Assembly (NCBI GenBank): GCA_001801175.1
Contig: MGWZ01000012.1
Coordinates: 1-60,997 of the forward strand
Direction: 5' to 3'
From: Gallionellales bacterium RIFCSPLOWO2_02_FULL_57_47
GTDB lineage: Bacteria; Pseudomonadota; Gammaproteobacteria; Burkholderiales; Gallionellaceae
DNA length: 60,997 nt
Shown here piece by piece: positions 36,125 through 46,436 of the stretch (positions are counted from its first letter, which is position 1; the number at the start of each line of letters is the position of its first letter). The notes under the pieces are model-generated. The model made no database searches. It was not told the DNA's origin and saw only the letters and a list, made by a program, of their open reading frames with translations. A program made the translations under genes and the position numbers.

Positions 36125-36613
36125 ATGAAACTGAACAAACTTGTTTTGACATTGACTGCAGCAGCTTTGCTGCCAACCTTTGCTTATGCCGGTACGGACG
36201 CGGTTGTTGCCAGCTTCGAGCGTGACCTGCATCGTGGCGTTACCGTCGAATCACTGGCGGTTGCCAAGGCCGAGGCCGATCCGCTGGACATCGTCAACAA
36301 TATCCTGAACAAGGAAGAGGATGCTGTCGTGGCCAGCTTTGAGCGTGACCTGTATCGCGCGCCTGCCGCAACCCAAACCGTGCTGGCCGCCAAGGCAGCC
36401 GACCCGCTGGTGGAAGCGATCAGCCTTGCCCTGTATGGCACAACCGACCAGGTGTTGGCCAGCTTTGAGCGTGACCTGTATCGCGCGCCGGCTGCTGCCG
36501 ATGCGGTAATGATTGCCGGGGAAGCTGACCCGCTGGCCGCCATCAACGCTGCCTTGTGGAGCGAAATTGTCAAGCCCGTGGTGCATGCCGCACTTCCGGG
36601 CAGCGGCAGTTAA
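36125..36613 (+). CDS. Secreted protein with three ASFERDL(H/Y)R repeats
   Basis: 162 residues from the ATG at 36125 with AGGA upstream. Signal peptide residues 1-22 end 'FAYA'. The mature protein is three tandem units of about 45 residues, each opening 'D-x-V-x-ASFERDL-(H/Y)-R' and closing 'ADPL...I...AL'. I do not recognise the family. The repeats are closer to each other in units 2 and 3 ('ASFERDLYRAPAA' identical). It has its own sigma54 promoter and a strong terminator, so it is a single-gene unit. The divergent PAS-AAA-Fis activator is its probable regulator. A periplasmic or extracellular role is likely; no cysteines and no catalytic motif are visible. Confidence 0.8.
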   Translation: MKLNKLVLTLTAAALLPTFAYAGTDAVVASFERDLHRGVTVESLAVAKAEADPLDIVNNILNKEEDAVVASFERDLYRAPAATQTVLAAKAADPLVEAISLALYGTTDQVLASFERDLYRAPAAADAVMIAGEADPLAAINAALWSEIVKPVVHAALPGSGS

Positions 36614-36630
36614 TCACTGCTTAGCCAAAC

Positions 36631-36662
36631 AAAAACCGGAGCGATGTGCTCCGGTTTTTTTT
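36631..36662 (+). terminator. Rho-independent terminator
   Basis: ACCGGAGC-gatgt-GCTCCGGT, an 8-bp perfect stem (36635-36655), is followed by eight T. It lies 21 bp after the stop of the secreted repeat protein gene. The A run on the other side could make it bidirectional. Confidence 0.92.
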
Positions 36663-36744
36663 CAGCCATATATTCGCGGCAATCTGCAGATGTGAATGAA
36701 TTCGCATCTTCAAACAACTCAACTGCGGTTTTCAGGTTGAGACA

Positions 36745-36790
36745 AAACGAACTTCTGGATTGCCACGCTGCGCTCGCAATGACGATTTGA
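36745..36790. repeat. Half copy of the GGATTGCCACG...CGCAATGACG repeat
   Basis: CTTCTGGATTGCCACGCTGC and GCTCGCAATGACGATTT match one half of the palindromic element at 53809-53947. It lies just downstream of the binding-protein gene's stop. Confidence 0.6.
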
Positions 36791-36827
36791 CCAGCGTGTC
36801 CTTAATGTGAACTGCGCTGGGCCCCGG

Positions 36828-39017
36828 TCATCTTGCCTCTTCACGCTTGCGCAGCACACGCCACACCCAGCCTGCAAGTAACATCAAGGCCATGGTACCC
36901 AGCCACAGCGGCCAGCGTGCGGGCTGATTCCATTCGCGGCGCAGCTGGTCGCGCTGCCTGGCATCCACACGCCAGTATTTGAGTTTGTTGTTCGCCATCA
37001 CATTGGGTTTCACGTTGTGCAGCCAGCCGTGCTGCAGCACGTAGCTCTTCGGATGGTAGCCCCACAGCCACGGCGAGTCGCGGCGCAGGATTTCCAGCAT
37101 CCGGTCGATGATGGCCTGCCGGGCGGGGCTGTTTTCCATGTTCTTCATCTGTTCAAACAGCCTGTCGTATTCCGGATTGCTGTAATTTGCGGCATTCTCG
37201 CCGCCCTTTGCTACCTTGGCTTGCGCGCCATGCAGCAGGAAGAAGAAATTTTCCGGGTCGGGATAATCGGCATTCCAGCCGAAATAGAACATCTGCGTGT
37301 CACCCTTGCGTATCTTGTCCTGAAAACGGTTGTAGTCGGTGCTGCGCACCACCAGCTGCACGTTGATCTTGTCGAACTGCTTGCGCATCCAGTCGAGCCG
37401 TGACTTGTCTCCGATGCCGCTCGATGTGGTATCCAGATTAATCACCAGCGGCTGATTGGTTCGCGCGTCCACGCCCTCCGGATAGCCCGCTTCGGCAAGC
37501 AACCGCCTGGCAGTTTCGATGTTTTTACGCTTCGATTCTCCGCCTGCCCAGTCATATACGTAGCGATTGATGCCCGCCTCGCCCTCGCGATAGCCGAAGA
37601 TACCGGGCGGGATCGGTGACTGCGCGGCGATCCCGCGCCCGTTGGCGAAGATGGAAATGAATTCCTCGAAGTCCACCGCTATCGCAATCGCCTGGCGCAG
37701 CTTGCGGGAACGTTCAGAATTTCCTCCGAAAACCGGATCGAGCCAGTTGAAGCCGGTGTACATCGTGGAAGTCGAAACCGCAGTCGAAAGCCTGATACCT
37801 TGCGCCTTCATCTCGTCGGTCACGGCGGCCTCGCCACCGACTGTTACCTGCACCGCCTGGTCGAAGCTGTCCGAGCTGATGCCGGACGCATCGTAATAGC
37901 CCTGCAAAAACTTGTTCCAGTAAGGAATGGTTTCCTTTTCCAGGCTGAATACCACCCGGTCGATCAGCGGCAGCGGCTTGCCCGCATCCGCCAGCAGACC
38001 GGCCTGCGCATCGCCCGCTTCGCCTTCGGCAGGATAGGTTTCGCTGTCGTAATATGGGTTGCGCGTGAGCACCATGCGCTGGTTGGGATCGTTTTCTGAC
38101 AGGTAATACGGCCCGCTGCCCACCGGCCACCAGTCCAGCGTCAGGTTGCGCTCGCGCATCCCGGCCTGGGCGTAAAACCGCTCGGCCTCGTGCGGCATCG
38201 GCGCGAAGAACGGCATCGCCAGCCAATAGGCGAATTGCGGGTACTTGCCGTGTACCGTGATGCGGTAAGTCAGTTCGTCCACTGCTTCTACACCCGGCAA
38301 AGGATAGGCATTCAAGTCGAGAAACGCCTGCGGTTCCTTGTTGAGAGCGTCCTGCAGCGTCGCGGCGTAGTCTTTCAGGCCGACGATGTATTCGCTCATC
38401 ACGCCGAAAATCGGCAGGTGCAATTGCGGATGCGCGAGCCGCTTGATCTGGTATACATAGTCCGCCGCCGTCACGGTGCGCGTGCCGCTGTGCGGAAAAT
38501 CGCTCAGCGCATGGATGTCGCTCAAGTCATGCGCGTTGAGCTGGCCGTATTCCGGCTTGCCCTGCCCATGCCTGTCAAATACGCCCCGCGCAAACGCCGG
38601 GTGCGGCTGGTAGCGCATGTTCGGCTTGATGCGGATTTCATACACGCTGAAGGCGATTTTTTCCGCTGGCGCAGTATCCGGCAACGGGCGGCGATTCCTG
38701 TCAAGATAGCGCACCGTCGGCATCGCGCTGGCTGCCAGCGGAACCAGCTGATAGGGACGCTTCAGGTAATGATATTGCAGCGGCGGCGCGTAGATTTGCG
38801 CGAGGAACTCGTACTCGTTTTCGCTATACGCCTGGGCCGGATCAAGATGCTTCGGACGCCCGGTGAACGCGCTGTAGAGTACCGGCTTGCCCTCGTCCGC
38901 CGCCGGATAGGGATTGTTCCACAGTCCGCCGTCACAGGCGGAAAGCGGCAGAACCAGCAGCGCAACAAACAGGACTCTCATGGCGCGGAGTTTAGCGGAA
39001 TAGCGCAAGCGCGTCAT
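36828..39017 (-). CDS. yejA: Peptide ABC transporter substrate-binding lipoprotein (YejA-type) with C-terminal TM
   Basis: 729 residues. The signal peptide contains lipobox 'LPLSAC'. The SBP_bac_5 fold is clear: 'FTGRPKHLDPAQAYSENE', 'VTAADYVYQIKRLAHPQ', 'PVGSGPYYLSENDPNQRMVL', 'RKLRQAIAIAVDFEEFI', 'MFYFGWNADYPDPENFFFLL'. The 'WNADYPDPENFF' element is characteristic of YejA-like proteins. Unusually, the C-terminus has a hydrophobic helix ('WPLWLGTMALMLLAGWVWRV') with a basic tail 'RKREEAR', a second anchor. It presumably serves YejB/YejE/YejF encoded 5.8 kb away on the same strand. Both 'MTRLRY' (39017) and 'MRVLFV' (38981) are possible starts; neither has a good ribosome site. Confidence 0.9.
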   Translation of the reverse strand: MTRLRYSAKLRAMRVLFVALLVLPLSACDGGLWNNPYPAADEGKPVLYSAFTGRPKHLDPAQAYSENEYEFLAQIYAPPLQYHYLKRPYQLVPLAASAMPTVRYLDRNRRPLPDTAPAEKIAFSVYEIRIKPNMRYQPHPAFARGVFDRHGQGKPEYGQLNAHDLSDIHALSDFPHSGTRTVTAADYVYQIKRLAHPQLHLPIFGVMSEYIVGLKDYAATLQDALNKEPQAFLDLNAYPLPGVEAVDELTYRITVHGKYPQFAYWLAMPFFAPMPHEAERFYAQAGMRERNLTLDWWPVGSGPYYLSENDPNQRMVLTRNPYYDSETYPAEGEAGDAQAGLLADAGKPLPLIDRVVFSLEKETIPYWNKFLQGYYDASGISSDSFDQAVQVTVGGEAAVTDEMKAQGIRLSTAVSTSTMYTGFNWLDPVFGGNSERSRKLRQAIAIAVDFEEFISIFANGRGIAAQSPIPPGIFGYREGEAGINRYVYDWAGGESKRKNIETARRLLAEAGYPEGVDARTNQPLVINLDTTSSGIGDKSRLDWMRKQFDKINVQLVVRSTDYNRFQDKIRKGDTQMFYFGWNADYPDPENFFFLLHGAQAKVAKGGENAANYSNPEYDRLFEQMKNMENSPARQAIIDRMLEILRRDSPWLWGYHPKSYVLQHGWLHNVKPNVMANNKLKYWRVDARQRDQLRREWNQPARWPLWLGTMALMLLAGWVWRVLRKREEAR

Positions 39018-39028
39018 GGCTTAGTCAA

Positions 39029-39104
39029 GTAGGGTGGACACGTTTTGTGCCCACGCGGAAGCAACCTTCGCTGACCGCGTGGGCACAAAACGTGCCCACC
39101 CTAC
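39029..39104. repeat. Perfect-armed inverted repeat (GTAGGGTGG...CCACCCTAC)
   Basis: GTAGGGTGGACACGTTTTGT and its complement (with one unpaired base) close a 76-bp palindrome with inner arms GCCCACGCGG and CCGCGTGGGC. It lies between divergent yejA and ygfZ. Confidence 0.75.
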
Positions 39105-39198
39105 CCGCTAACATATCCTATGCATGATGATTGACAGCGACGTGCCATTGAACAACACTGTGTACGAATAACATCGTCGAACCACCAACACAATAACC

Positions 39199-40251
39199 AT
39201 GAATCCAGACTGGCAAAGCTTCCTCATTCAACACGGCGCAACCTTCGAAGCGGGTGTGGTGCAACACTTTGGCGACACTGCCGCCGAACTACTCGCTACC
39301 CGGCAAGACACCGTGCTGTCCGACCTTGGCCAGTTCGGCACGTTGCGCGTGTCCGGCGAGGAAGCGCAGACGTTCCTGCAAAACCTGCTGAGCAATGACA
39401 TCCGCGAAGTCAGCAGCACGCGCGCGCAACTCAGCAGCTTCAACACCGCAAAAGGGCGGATGCTGGCGACCCTGCTGATCCGGCGCGAGGGCGACGACTA
39501 TCTTCTGCAACTGCCGCGCGTGCTGAGCGAGGCGATGCGCAAAAAACTGGGCATGTATGTGCTGCGCGCCAAGGTGAAAATCGCCGATGCCAGCGAGGAA
39601 ATCGTTACGCTGGGGCTTTCCGGGGCAAATGCGCAGGAAATTTTGACCGGGCAATTTGGCGAACTGCCGCAATTGCCGCTCGGCTTCATCGGTGCCGCGC
39701 AAGCCAGCATCATCAGGATCGGCGACACGCGCTTCCAGATCAACACCGGCACACCCCAGGCGCAAGCCCTGTGGCAGGCGCTCAGCCAGCACGCGCAACC
39801 CGTCGGCAGCGTATGCTGGGATTGGCTGAACATTCGTTCCGGCATCCCGGTCATCTTGCCGCAGACGCAGGAAAAGTTCGTCGCACAGATGGTAAATTTC
39901 GACCTTGCCGGCGGCGTGAGTTTCAAGAAGGGTTGCTACCCCGGCCAGGAAATCGTGGCGCGCATGCAGTATCTCGGCCAGCTGAAACGGCGCATGTACC
40001 TCGCGCATATTGATGGGGCTCACCTCGACAGCAGCGAAGTTCCGCAGGCAGGCGACGAGTTATTAAGCGCGGCCACGGAAGGCCAGCCATGCGGCATGAT
40101 CGTCAACGCCTCTCCCGCACCGGGCGGCGGCTGCGACGTACTGGCGGTGGTACAGATCGCCAGCCGTGAAGCGCAAACAGTGCGTTGGAAATCCCTGCAT
40201 GGCGAGGCACTACAATTTTTACCGCTGCCCTATCCGCTGCCGCAAGGTTGA
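39199..40251 (+). CDS. ygfZ: Folate-binding Fe-S/tRNA-modification protein YgfZ (GcvT-like)
   Basis: 350 residues. YgfZ proteins use tetrahydrofolate and assist Fe-S cluster maturation and repair, affecting tRNA thiolation. The diagnostic motif K-G-C-Y-x-G-Q-E appears as 'FKKGCYPGQEIVARMQYLGQ'. The N-terminal 'LRVSGEEAQTFLQNLLSNDI' and 'LSSFNTAKGRMLATLLIRR' are also typical. The tail 'LQFLPLPYPLPQG' is short and variable. It is a monocistronic-looking gene after an inverted repeat. Confidence 0.94.
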   Translation: MNPDWQSFLIQHGATFEAGVVQHFGDTAAELLATRQDTVLSDLGQFGTLRVSGEEAQTFLQNLLSNDIREVSSTRAQLSSFNTAKGRMLATLLIRREGDDYLLQLPRVLSEAMRKKLGMYVLRAKVKIADASEEIVTLGLSGANAQEILTGQFGELPQLPLGFIGAAQASIIRIGDTRFQINTGTPQAQALWQALSQHAQPVGSVCWDWLNIRSGIPVILPQTQEKFVAQMVNFDLAGGVSFKKGCYPGQEIVARMQYLGQLKRRMYLAHIDGAHLDSSEVPQAGDELLSAATEGQPCGMIVNASPAPGGGCDVLAVVQIASREAQTVRWKSLHGEALQFLPLPYPLPQG

Positions 40252-40688
40252 TCAGTGCGGATCAGGCGCAACCCGACAGGCTCGGCTTGCTGGACAAAAT
40301 CATGAGCACTTGTTTTTTCAACGCTTGCCCCGCACCCGGGCAAAACGGCAAACGGATTAACGGCGAATTGTCCCGGCGCAAATAAACGGGTATCCGGAAT
40401 TCAATTTCGGCTTACGAACAACTTGGCTGGAAAACTCTTTCAGCACTATTTCCGGCAGAATTTTGGGGGCATCAAACCATTAACTGAAGGGCGTTCGTCG
40501 ATTGTAGAGCGTTCAATAAAGCCAGTGTTTTCGAAGCCATGATTATCGAGCCGGCAACAAGGAATTTTTCAACAGAATAATCCCGGCGCCGCCATTCGCG
40601 TTTCCCGAAAGCGGGCTATCAACGTTTGCACACACAGCGAAATGCAAGCAGGTAAATCGCAACGTGCAAGGTACATCATCAACAGCGA
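40252..40688. other. Intergenic region without recognisable features
   Basis: 437 bp between convergent ygfZ and a GGDEF/EAL gene. A 27-codon frame from ATG 40302 has no convincing ribosome site. I see no repeat, RNA or terminator with confidence. Confidence 0.4.
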
Positions 40689-42281
40689 TCAACCCTGCGT
40701 TAGTAACGCCTCAAACTGCTCAATCGGTACCGGCTTGCCAAACAGATACCCTTGGTAGTGAGAGCAGCCCTTGTCCAGGAGAAGTTGCCGTTGCTCTTCC
40801 GTCTCTACCCCTTCGGCAATGACGTCCATGTCCAGGCTTTGTGCCATCGCAATGATGGTGCGCACGATCGCTTTATCGCTACTGTTGGCGGCAAGGTCGC
40901 GTACGAACGACTGATCGATCTTGAGCTGATCGAGCGGCAGCCGTTTAAGGTATTGCAAGGATGAATAGCCGGTGCCGAAGTCGTCCAGTGAGAACCGGAC
41001 ACCGATTTCCTTCAATGCGTTCATGGTTGCAATGGTGTCTTCGATGTTCTCCTGCAACATGCTTTCGGTCAGCTCCAGCTTAAGCAGCTTTGGGTTGATG
41101 CTATGGCGTTGCACGGCAGCTTGCACTTGTTCCACAAAATCAACCTGGCGGAATTGCTTGGCGCTCACGTTCACCGCCAGAATGAGGTCGCGGGCGAGTG
41201 CATCTTGCTCCCATGTCTTGAGCTGGGCGCAAGCCGTTTCCAGCACCCATTGCCCGATGGCCAGTATCAGCCCGGTTGCTTCCGCCAGCGGAATGAATTG
41301 AGCAGGAGACACCAAACCGCGTTCGGGGTGCAGCCAGCGTATCAATGCCTCTGCGCCCAATGGACGAAGCGAACTGTCCACCTGGATTTGGTAATACAAA
41401 TGGAATTGGTGGTTCTCGAGTGCTTTGCGTAAATCGCTTTCGAGAGCTGCGCGGGTGTTAATGACGTCCTGCATTTTCGGGTTAAAGAATATCAGGGTGT
41501 TGCGGCCTGCTTTCTTGGCCTGGCACATGGCGATGCCGGCTCGTTGCAGCAACTCATCCCCAGACAGGTGGTGATCGCTGAAAATGGTCGCACCGACATT
41601 AAGGCTGCTGTGGTATTCGTGCGCGTCAAGCTGGTAAGGCTGGTCGAGAGCAGCGAGAATTTTTTCGCCGACGGCTTTCGCCTGTGTCGCGGCTTCAATG
41701 GGTTGCTTGCTCAGTTCTTCCAGCATCACCACGAACTCGTCACCACCCAGACGTGCCACGGTGTCGCCTTCGCGCATACAGGACTCCAGGCGTTGCGCGG
41801 TCTGTTGCAGCAGCATGTCACCGATGTCATGGCCGAGGGTGTCGTTGATGTTCTTGAAATTGTCCAGGTCAATGAACAGCAGCGCACCCTCACGGCCGCT
41901 ACGCGCGCTGGAAGCGAATGCCTGACGGAGCCGGTCCATAAGAAGCCGCCGGTTGGGCAGGCCGGTGAGCGGGTCGTAGAAGGCCAGGTGCTTGATTTCA
42001 TCTTCGGCCTGTAAACGGCGCAATTCAGCGAGTTGCCGTTCGAGCCCGGCTTGCTGGTTCAGCGGCCGGAAAACCAGGAGATAGAGGGCGGGAGAAACAA
42101 TCGCGGTGAGCGCAATGGGGTCAAGGAATAAGACCTGATTTTCCAGAAACGTATCTTTCAGGAAGGTGGTATGGATACTTTTGAGCAGCGCCATGATCAA
42201 AAACTCGCCCACCAGCACGATCAAACCCACCGCAATCGCCACTCTCGCGGGGGTCTTCAGAACTATTGGCAAATTTTTCAT
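40689..42281 (-). CDS. Membrane GGDEF-EAL protein
   Basis: 530 residues. Two hydrophobic helices (about 12-35 and 52-72) anchor it. The short coiled segment 'LERQLAELRRLQAEDEIKHL' leads to GGDEF (about 95-265; 'VARLGGDEFVVMLEEL' intact, with RxxD-like 'REGDTVAR') and EAL (about 275-530; 'GAEALIRWLHPERG', 'LELTESMLQ', 'SLDDFGTGYSSLQYL', 'KIDQSFVRDL', 'EGVETEEQRQLL'). All catalytic residues of both domains are present. There is no dedicated sensor domain beyond the membrane part. The surroundings are intergenic on both sides, so it is probably monocistronic. Confidence 0.93.
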   Translation of the reverse strand: MKNLPIVLKTPARVAIAVGLIVLVGEFLIMALLKSIHTTFLKDTFLENQVLFLDPIALTAIVSPALYLLVFRPLNQQAGLERQLAELRRLQAEDEIKHLAFYDPLTGLPNRRLLMDRLRQAFASSARSGREGALLFIDLDNFKNINDTLGHDIGDMLLQQTAQRLESCMREGDTVARLGGDEFVVMLEELSKQPIEAATQAKAVGEKILAALDQPYQLDAHEYHSSLNVGATIFSDHHLSGDELLQRAGIAMCQAKKAGRNTLIFFNPKMQDVINTRAALESDLRKALENHQFHLYYQIQVDSSLRPLGAEALIRWLHPERGLVSPAQFIPLAEATGLILAIGQWVLETACAQLKTWEQDALARDLILAVNVSAKQFRQVDFVEQVQAAVQRHSINPKLLKLELTESMLQENIEDTIATMNALKEIGVRFSLDDFGTGYSSLQYLKRLPLDQLKIDQSFVRDLAANSSDKAIVRTIIAMAQSLDMDVIAEGVETEEQRQLLLDKGCSHYQGYLFGKPVPIEQFEALLTQG

Positions 42282-42737
42282 AAGGTGCTCCTCAATCCCG
42301 GCCGTTCAGTGACGGCGTGAAGCACAAGCAATAACGATGTGAGGAGAATTACCGCAAGGTGATCGCGGGGGCAGCATGAATTGTCCTCACTCAGTTATCA
42401 CCCGTTCAAGTACGGGGGCTATGAATACATGGGGTGGATTACAGGCACAAGGCATCATTACTAAAAACATCCAGATATTCTGGACGGGCTGTTCTCTGGT
42501 TTGAGTCCAAGTCTGAGCCAAGCACAACGAATACTGAACATCCACTTGTGGCACGCAACATACGCCTTATTTGATAGTATAAAAATAGTCCAAACTGACT
42601 AGGTGAGCCAATCTGATTCGAATGAAGAACATTTGCATAATGACACATGCGGCCATTGCACCCACCCCTTGATTACCCTTCGGCAGCGGATTACGTTTAA
42701 CAAATCGACTCCGCCCGAATGGCGGTATGCTGGACTG
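42282..42737. other. Intergenic region without recognisable genes
   Basis: 456 bp upstream of the GGDEF/EAL gene and downstream of a GNAT gene. The short frames on both strands lack starts with ribosome sites and show no family. A T-arm-like string at about 42498-42508 (GGTTTGAGTCC) has no matching tRNA body. Confidence 0.35.
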
Positions 42738-43166
42738 CTAAAGTTTCAGCGCCATCTTGATGCGCTGCACACCCGCATCCCTGAATGTCTCGCCTTGCTC
42801 GACAAAACCGTTGCTTCGATAGAACGGCACGTAGCAGGGCTGCGCATCGACACTTATCTGCGGGTATTCATGCGCACGGGCATAATCGAGCAACGCTTCC
42901 ACGATCGCCGTGCCGACTTTCTGCTTGCGCCACTGCGGCAACACCGCAATATGCCCGATGTGTCCGTCGGGCAGCATCCGTCCGCAGCCAATGGTATTGC
43001 CTTGCAGGCTGAGGGCCAGCGCATGGCGGCAGCCCTCATCCTTGCCATCCCACTCAAGTTCGGCGGGAATACCCAGTTCGCGAATGAACACTGCCTCGCG
43101 TATCGATCTAAGCAAAGGTTCGCCATCGTGCCAGCAAACCAGACTCACTGTAAAAGGATTGCTCAT
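42738..43166 (-). CDS. GNAT-family N-acetyltransferase
   Basis: 142 residues. The pattern matches small GNAT enzymes like ElaA/YjcF: 'AVFIRELGIPAELEWDGKDE' near the start, motif A 'GHIGHIAVLPQWRKQKVGTA' with the acetyl-CoA-binding Q/R-x-x-x-G, and 'VPFYRSNGFVEQGETFRDAG' at the C-terminus. The acceptor is unknown. It is 21 bp downstream of the L,D-transpeptidase gene and likely part of the tadA-ldt-gnat operon. Confidence 0.88.
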   Translation of the reverse strand: MSNPFTVSLVCWHDGEPLLRSIREAVFIRELGIPAELEWDGKDEGCRHALALSLQGNTIGCGRMLPDGHIGHIAVLPQWRKQKVGTAIVEALLDYARAHEYPQISVDAQPCYVPFYRSNGFVEQGETFRDAGVQRIKMALKL

Positions 43167-43187
43167 GCCTGTAACCCCCTCGATGAA

Positions 43188-43666
43188 TCACCCGAAAATC
43201 TCGACTGCCGTTCCCGCTGGCACCAAGTCAAACAACTCGATCAAATCCGCATTGCGCATCCTGATGCAACCATGCGAATAGGGTTTGCCAAGTTGCACTG
43301 AATCCGGCGTGCCGTGGATGTAGATGTAGCGGCGCATAGTATCCCTTTTTCCCGAACGGTTAAAGCCCGCCTCGCAACCGGAAAGCCACAGGATACGGGT
43401 CAATATCCAGTCACGACCGGGGAACTGCGCGCCCAGTTCCTGCGTGTAGATTTCACCGGTAGCACGGCGGCTCACAAACACGGTATTTTCCGGTTGCCCC
43501 GCGCCGATTCTGGCGCGGATGATATGTTTGCCGCGCGGCGTGCAATGGCTGTCCAACGTCTCGCCCGGGCCGTTTGCAGCGGTTGAAACCGTGTAGCGGC
43601 GCAGCAATTTGCCCGCGTCGTCGAATAATTCAAGCTGCTGCGTGGCAATGTAAACGTTGATTTTCA

Positions 43667-43667
<1 letters not shown>
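43188..43667 (-). CDS. L,D-transpeptidase (YkuD fold)
   Basis: 159 residues. Catalytic motif: His118 in 'IYIHGTP' and Cys134 in 'YSHGCIRMRNADL'; the arrangement is complete. Such enzymes make 3-3 peptidoglycan crosslinks or attach lipoproteins to the wall. No signal peptide or TM is visible: the chain begins directly with the beta-strand 'MKINVYIATQQLELFDDAGK'. Export is therefore unexplained, as for several small YkuD proteins in betaproteobacteria. Its ATG overlaps the tadA stop by one base (TGATG), implying translational coupling. Confidence 0.92.
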
Positions 43668-45220
<1,553 letters not shown>

Positions 45221-45224
<4 letters not shown>

Positions 45225-46261
45225 ATTGCAGTCCAAGTAGTGTCAGTAAGGCTTACTGGAGAACTCCCGCCAGCGCCGTCTTCGTCAACAACCATCTGAA
45301 CATGTACGCCATCGGGAAGAGCAGTCAGGGTCAGCGTGCTGTTGTTCGCACCGGTAATCACCATCACCCCTGCGGTGGGATCGCCGTCCCCCTGACCCGT
45401 AAATGGGGTAGTTGTCGCGACAGTGACTGAACCATTTGCAACCGTACTGGCAATGGTCATGTTGACCGAAAAGCTGTAGGGAGTAGCGGTGGTCGGAACA
45501 TTGGCTTCCGTGAAGCTGATCGAATAATACGTCATCAGGAATGCGCCATCCGCTGAACTATCCATGCGCAGGCTTGTTCCAGACATCGTCCCCGTCGTGT
45601 TAGTGCCATCATCGGAAATGACAAAGCCAATGTCGCCATTGATGGAATCTGTCAGGCCGGTGGCATTATCCCTGCTGGTAAAATTACTGAAAGTCAGCGT
45701 GAATGCGGCGCTGAATGGCGTTATTCCCATCCCCAAAGCCCCGCTCGCGGAGGTGATGGCAAATATCGCGCTGCCATTCGACGTGCTGAGGTTCCCTGTA
45801 ACAGGATCTGGCTCCACACAGTTGTTGAAAGCCATGGTCATAATGTCGCCGACATCAAACGTACCAATGCTATTGGTATCCTGGAAACTGACAGACACTG
45901 TACCGCTGGTTGTACAATTTAAACTGAAACTCGCAACCGCCCCGGCGACGACTGGGGGGAATTTCAAGCCGCGCGCCCGGTTGAATTCAGTAAGGGAAAT
46001 ATCCAGTACGGTGCGCGAGCGCCCGGAGGCCTGCGCCACAACGCCGACGACACCAGCCTGCCCACTACCCGTCTTGACCATGCCCTGAGCCGGGGTCACC
46101 GCGCCTTTGGCAACGGCGGGTGCGTTGGTGGGGGTAATCTGCACTGCTGCTGTGGGTATGGTGGTGCCGCTGGAGGTCGCGCTGTACCCATCCCCCCCCC
46201 CACAACCGGCAACGAGCAAAGCAACGCATGAAGAAGCAAGTGCCAAATGTATTCTTTCCAT
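45221..46261 (-). CDS. Secreted lipoprotein with poly-G tract after the lipobox
   Basis: 346 residues from the ATG at 46261 with GGGAG 6 nt upstream. Signal peptide with lipobox 'LLVAGC' (Cys20). The mature chain is rich in Thr, Ser, Ala and Gly, with 'SFSLNCTTSGTVSVSF' and 'NGDIGFVISDDGTNTTGTMS', suggesting a beta-sheet fold. I do not recognise a family. Codons 21-24 are encoded by ten consecutive G (46192-46201 on the plus strand as C), a tract able to slip. It is followed by the barrel gene, overlapping by 4 bp. Confidence 0.75.
46192..46201. repeat. Homopolymer tract C10/G10
   Basis: Ten C on the plus strand, read as GGG GGG GGG G in the lipoprotein gene right after the lipobox Cys codon. 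It is the longest homopolymer noticed in coding sequence in the window. Confidence 0.9.
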
Positions 46262-46436
46262 AACATTCTCCCTTGTCCGATTAATCAGAAACCGTTTAAT
46301 TCGACAACAACGTAGAACTGGAGCGGCCAGTCTAGACTTGTGGTTAAAAAAAGCAAGCCGCACAACAGGGTCGCGATGAAGCTTGCCTTTAGCGCGGTTT
46401 TTGACAAGAATGTCGACATCTCTATTGGATTCATTC

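Noticed and set aside
40302-40385. 27-codon frame with two cysteines after ygfZ
   Set aside because: Weak ribosome site, low complexity, no conservation evidence.
42480-42530. tRNA-like T-arm (GGTTTGAGTCC)
   Set aside because: No acceptor, D or anticodon stems can be placed around it.
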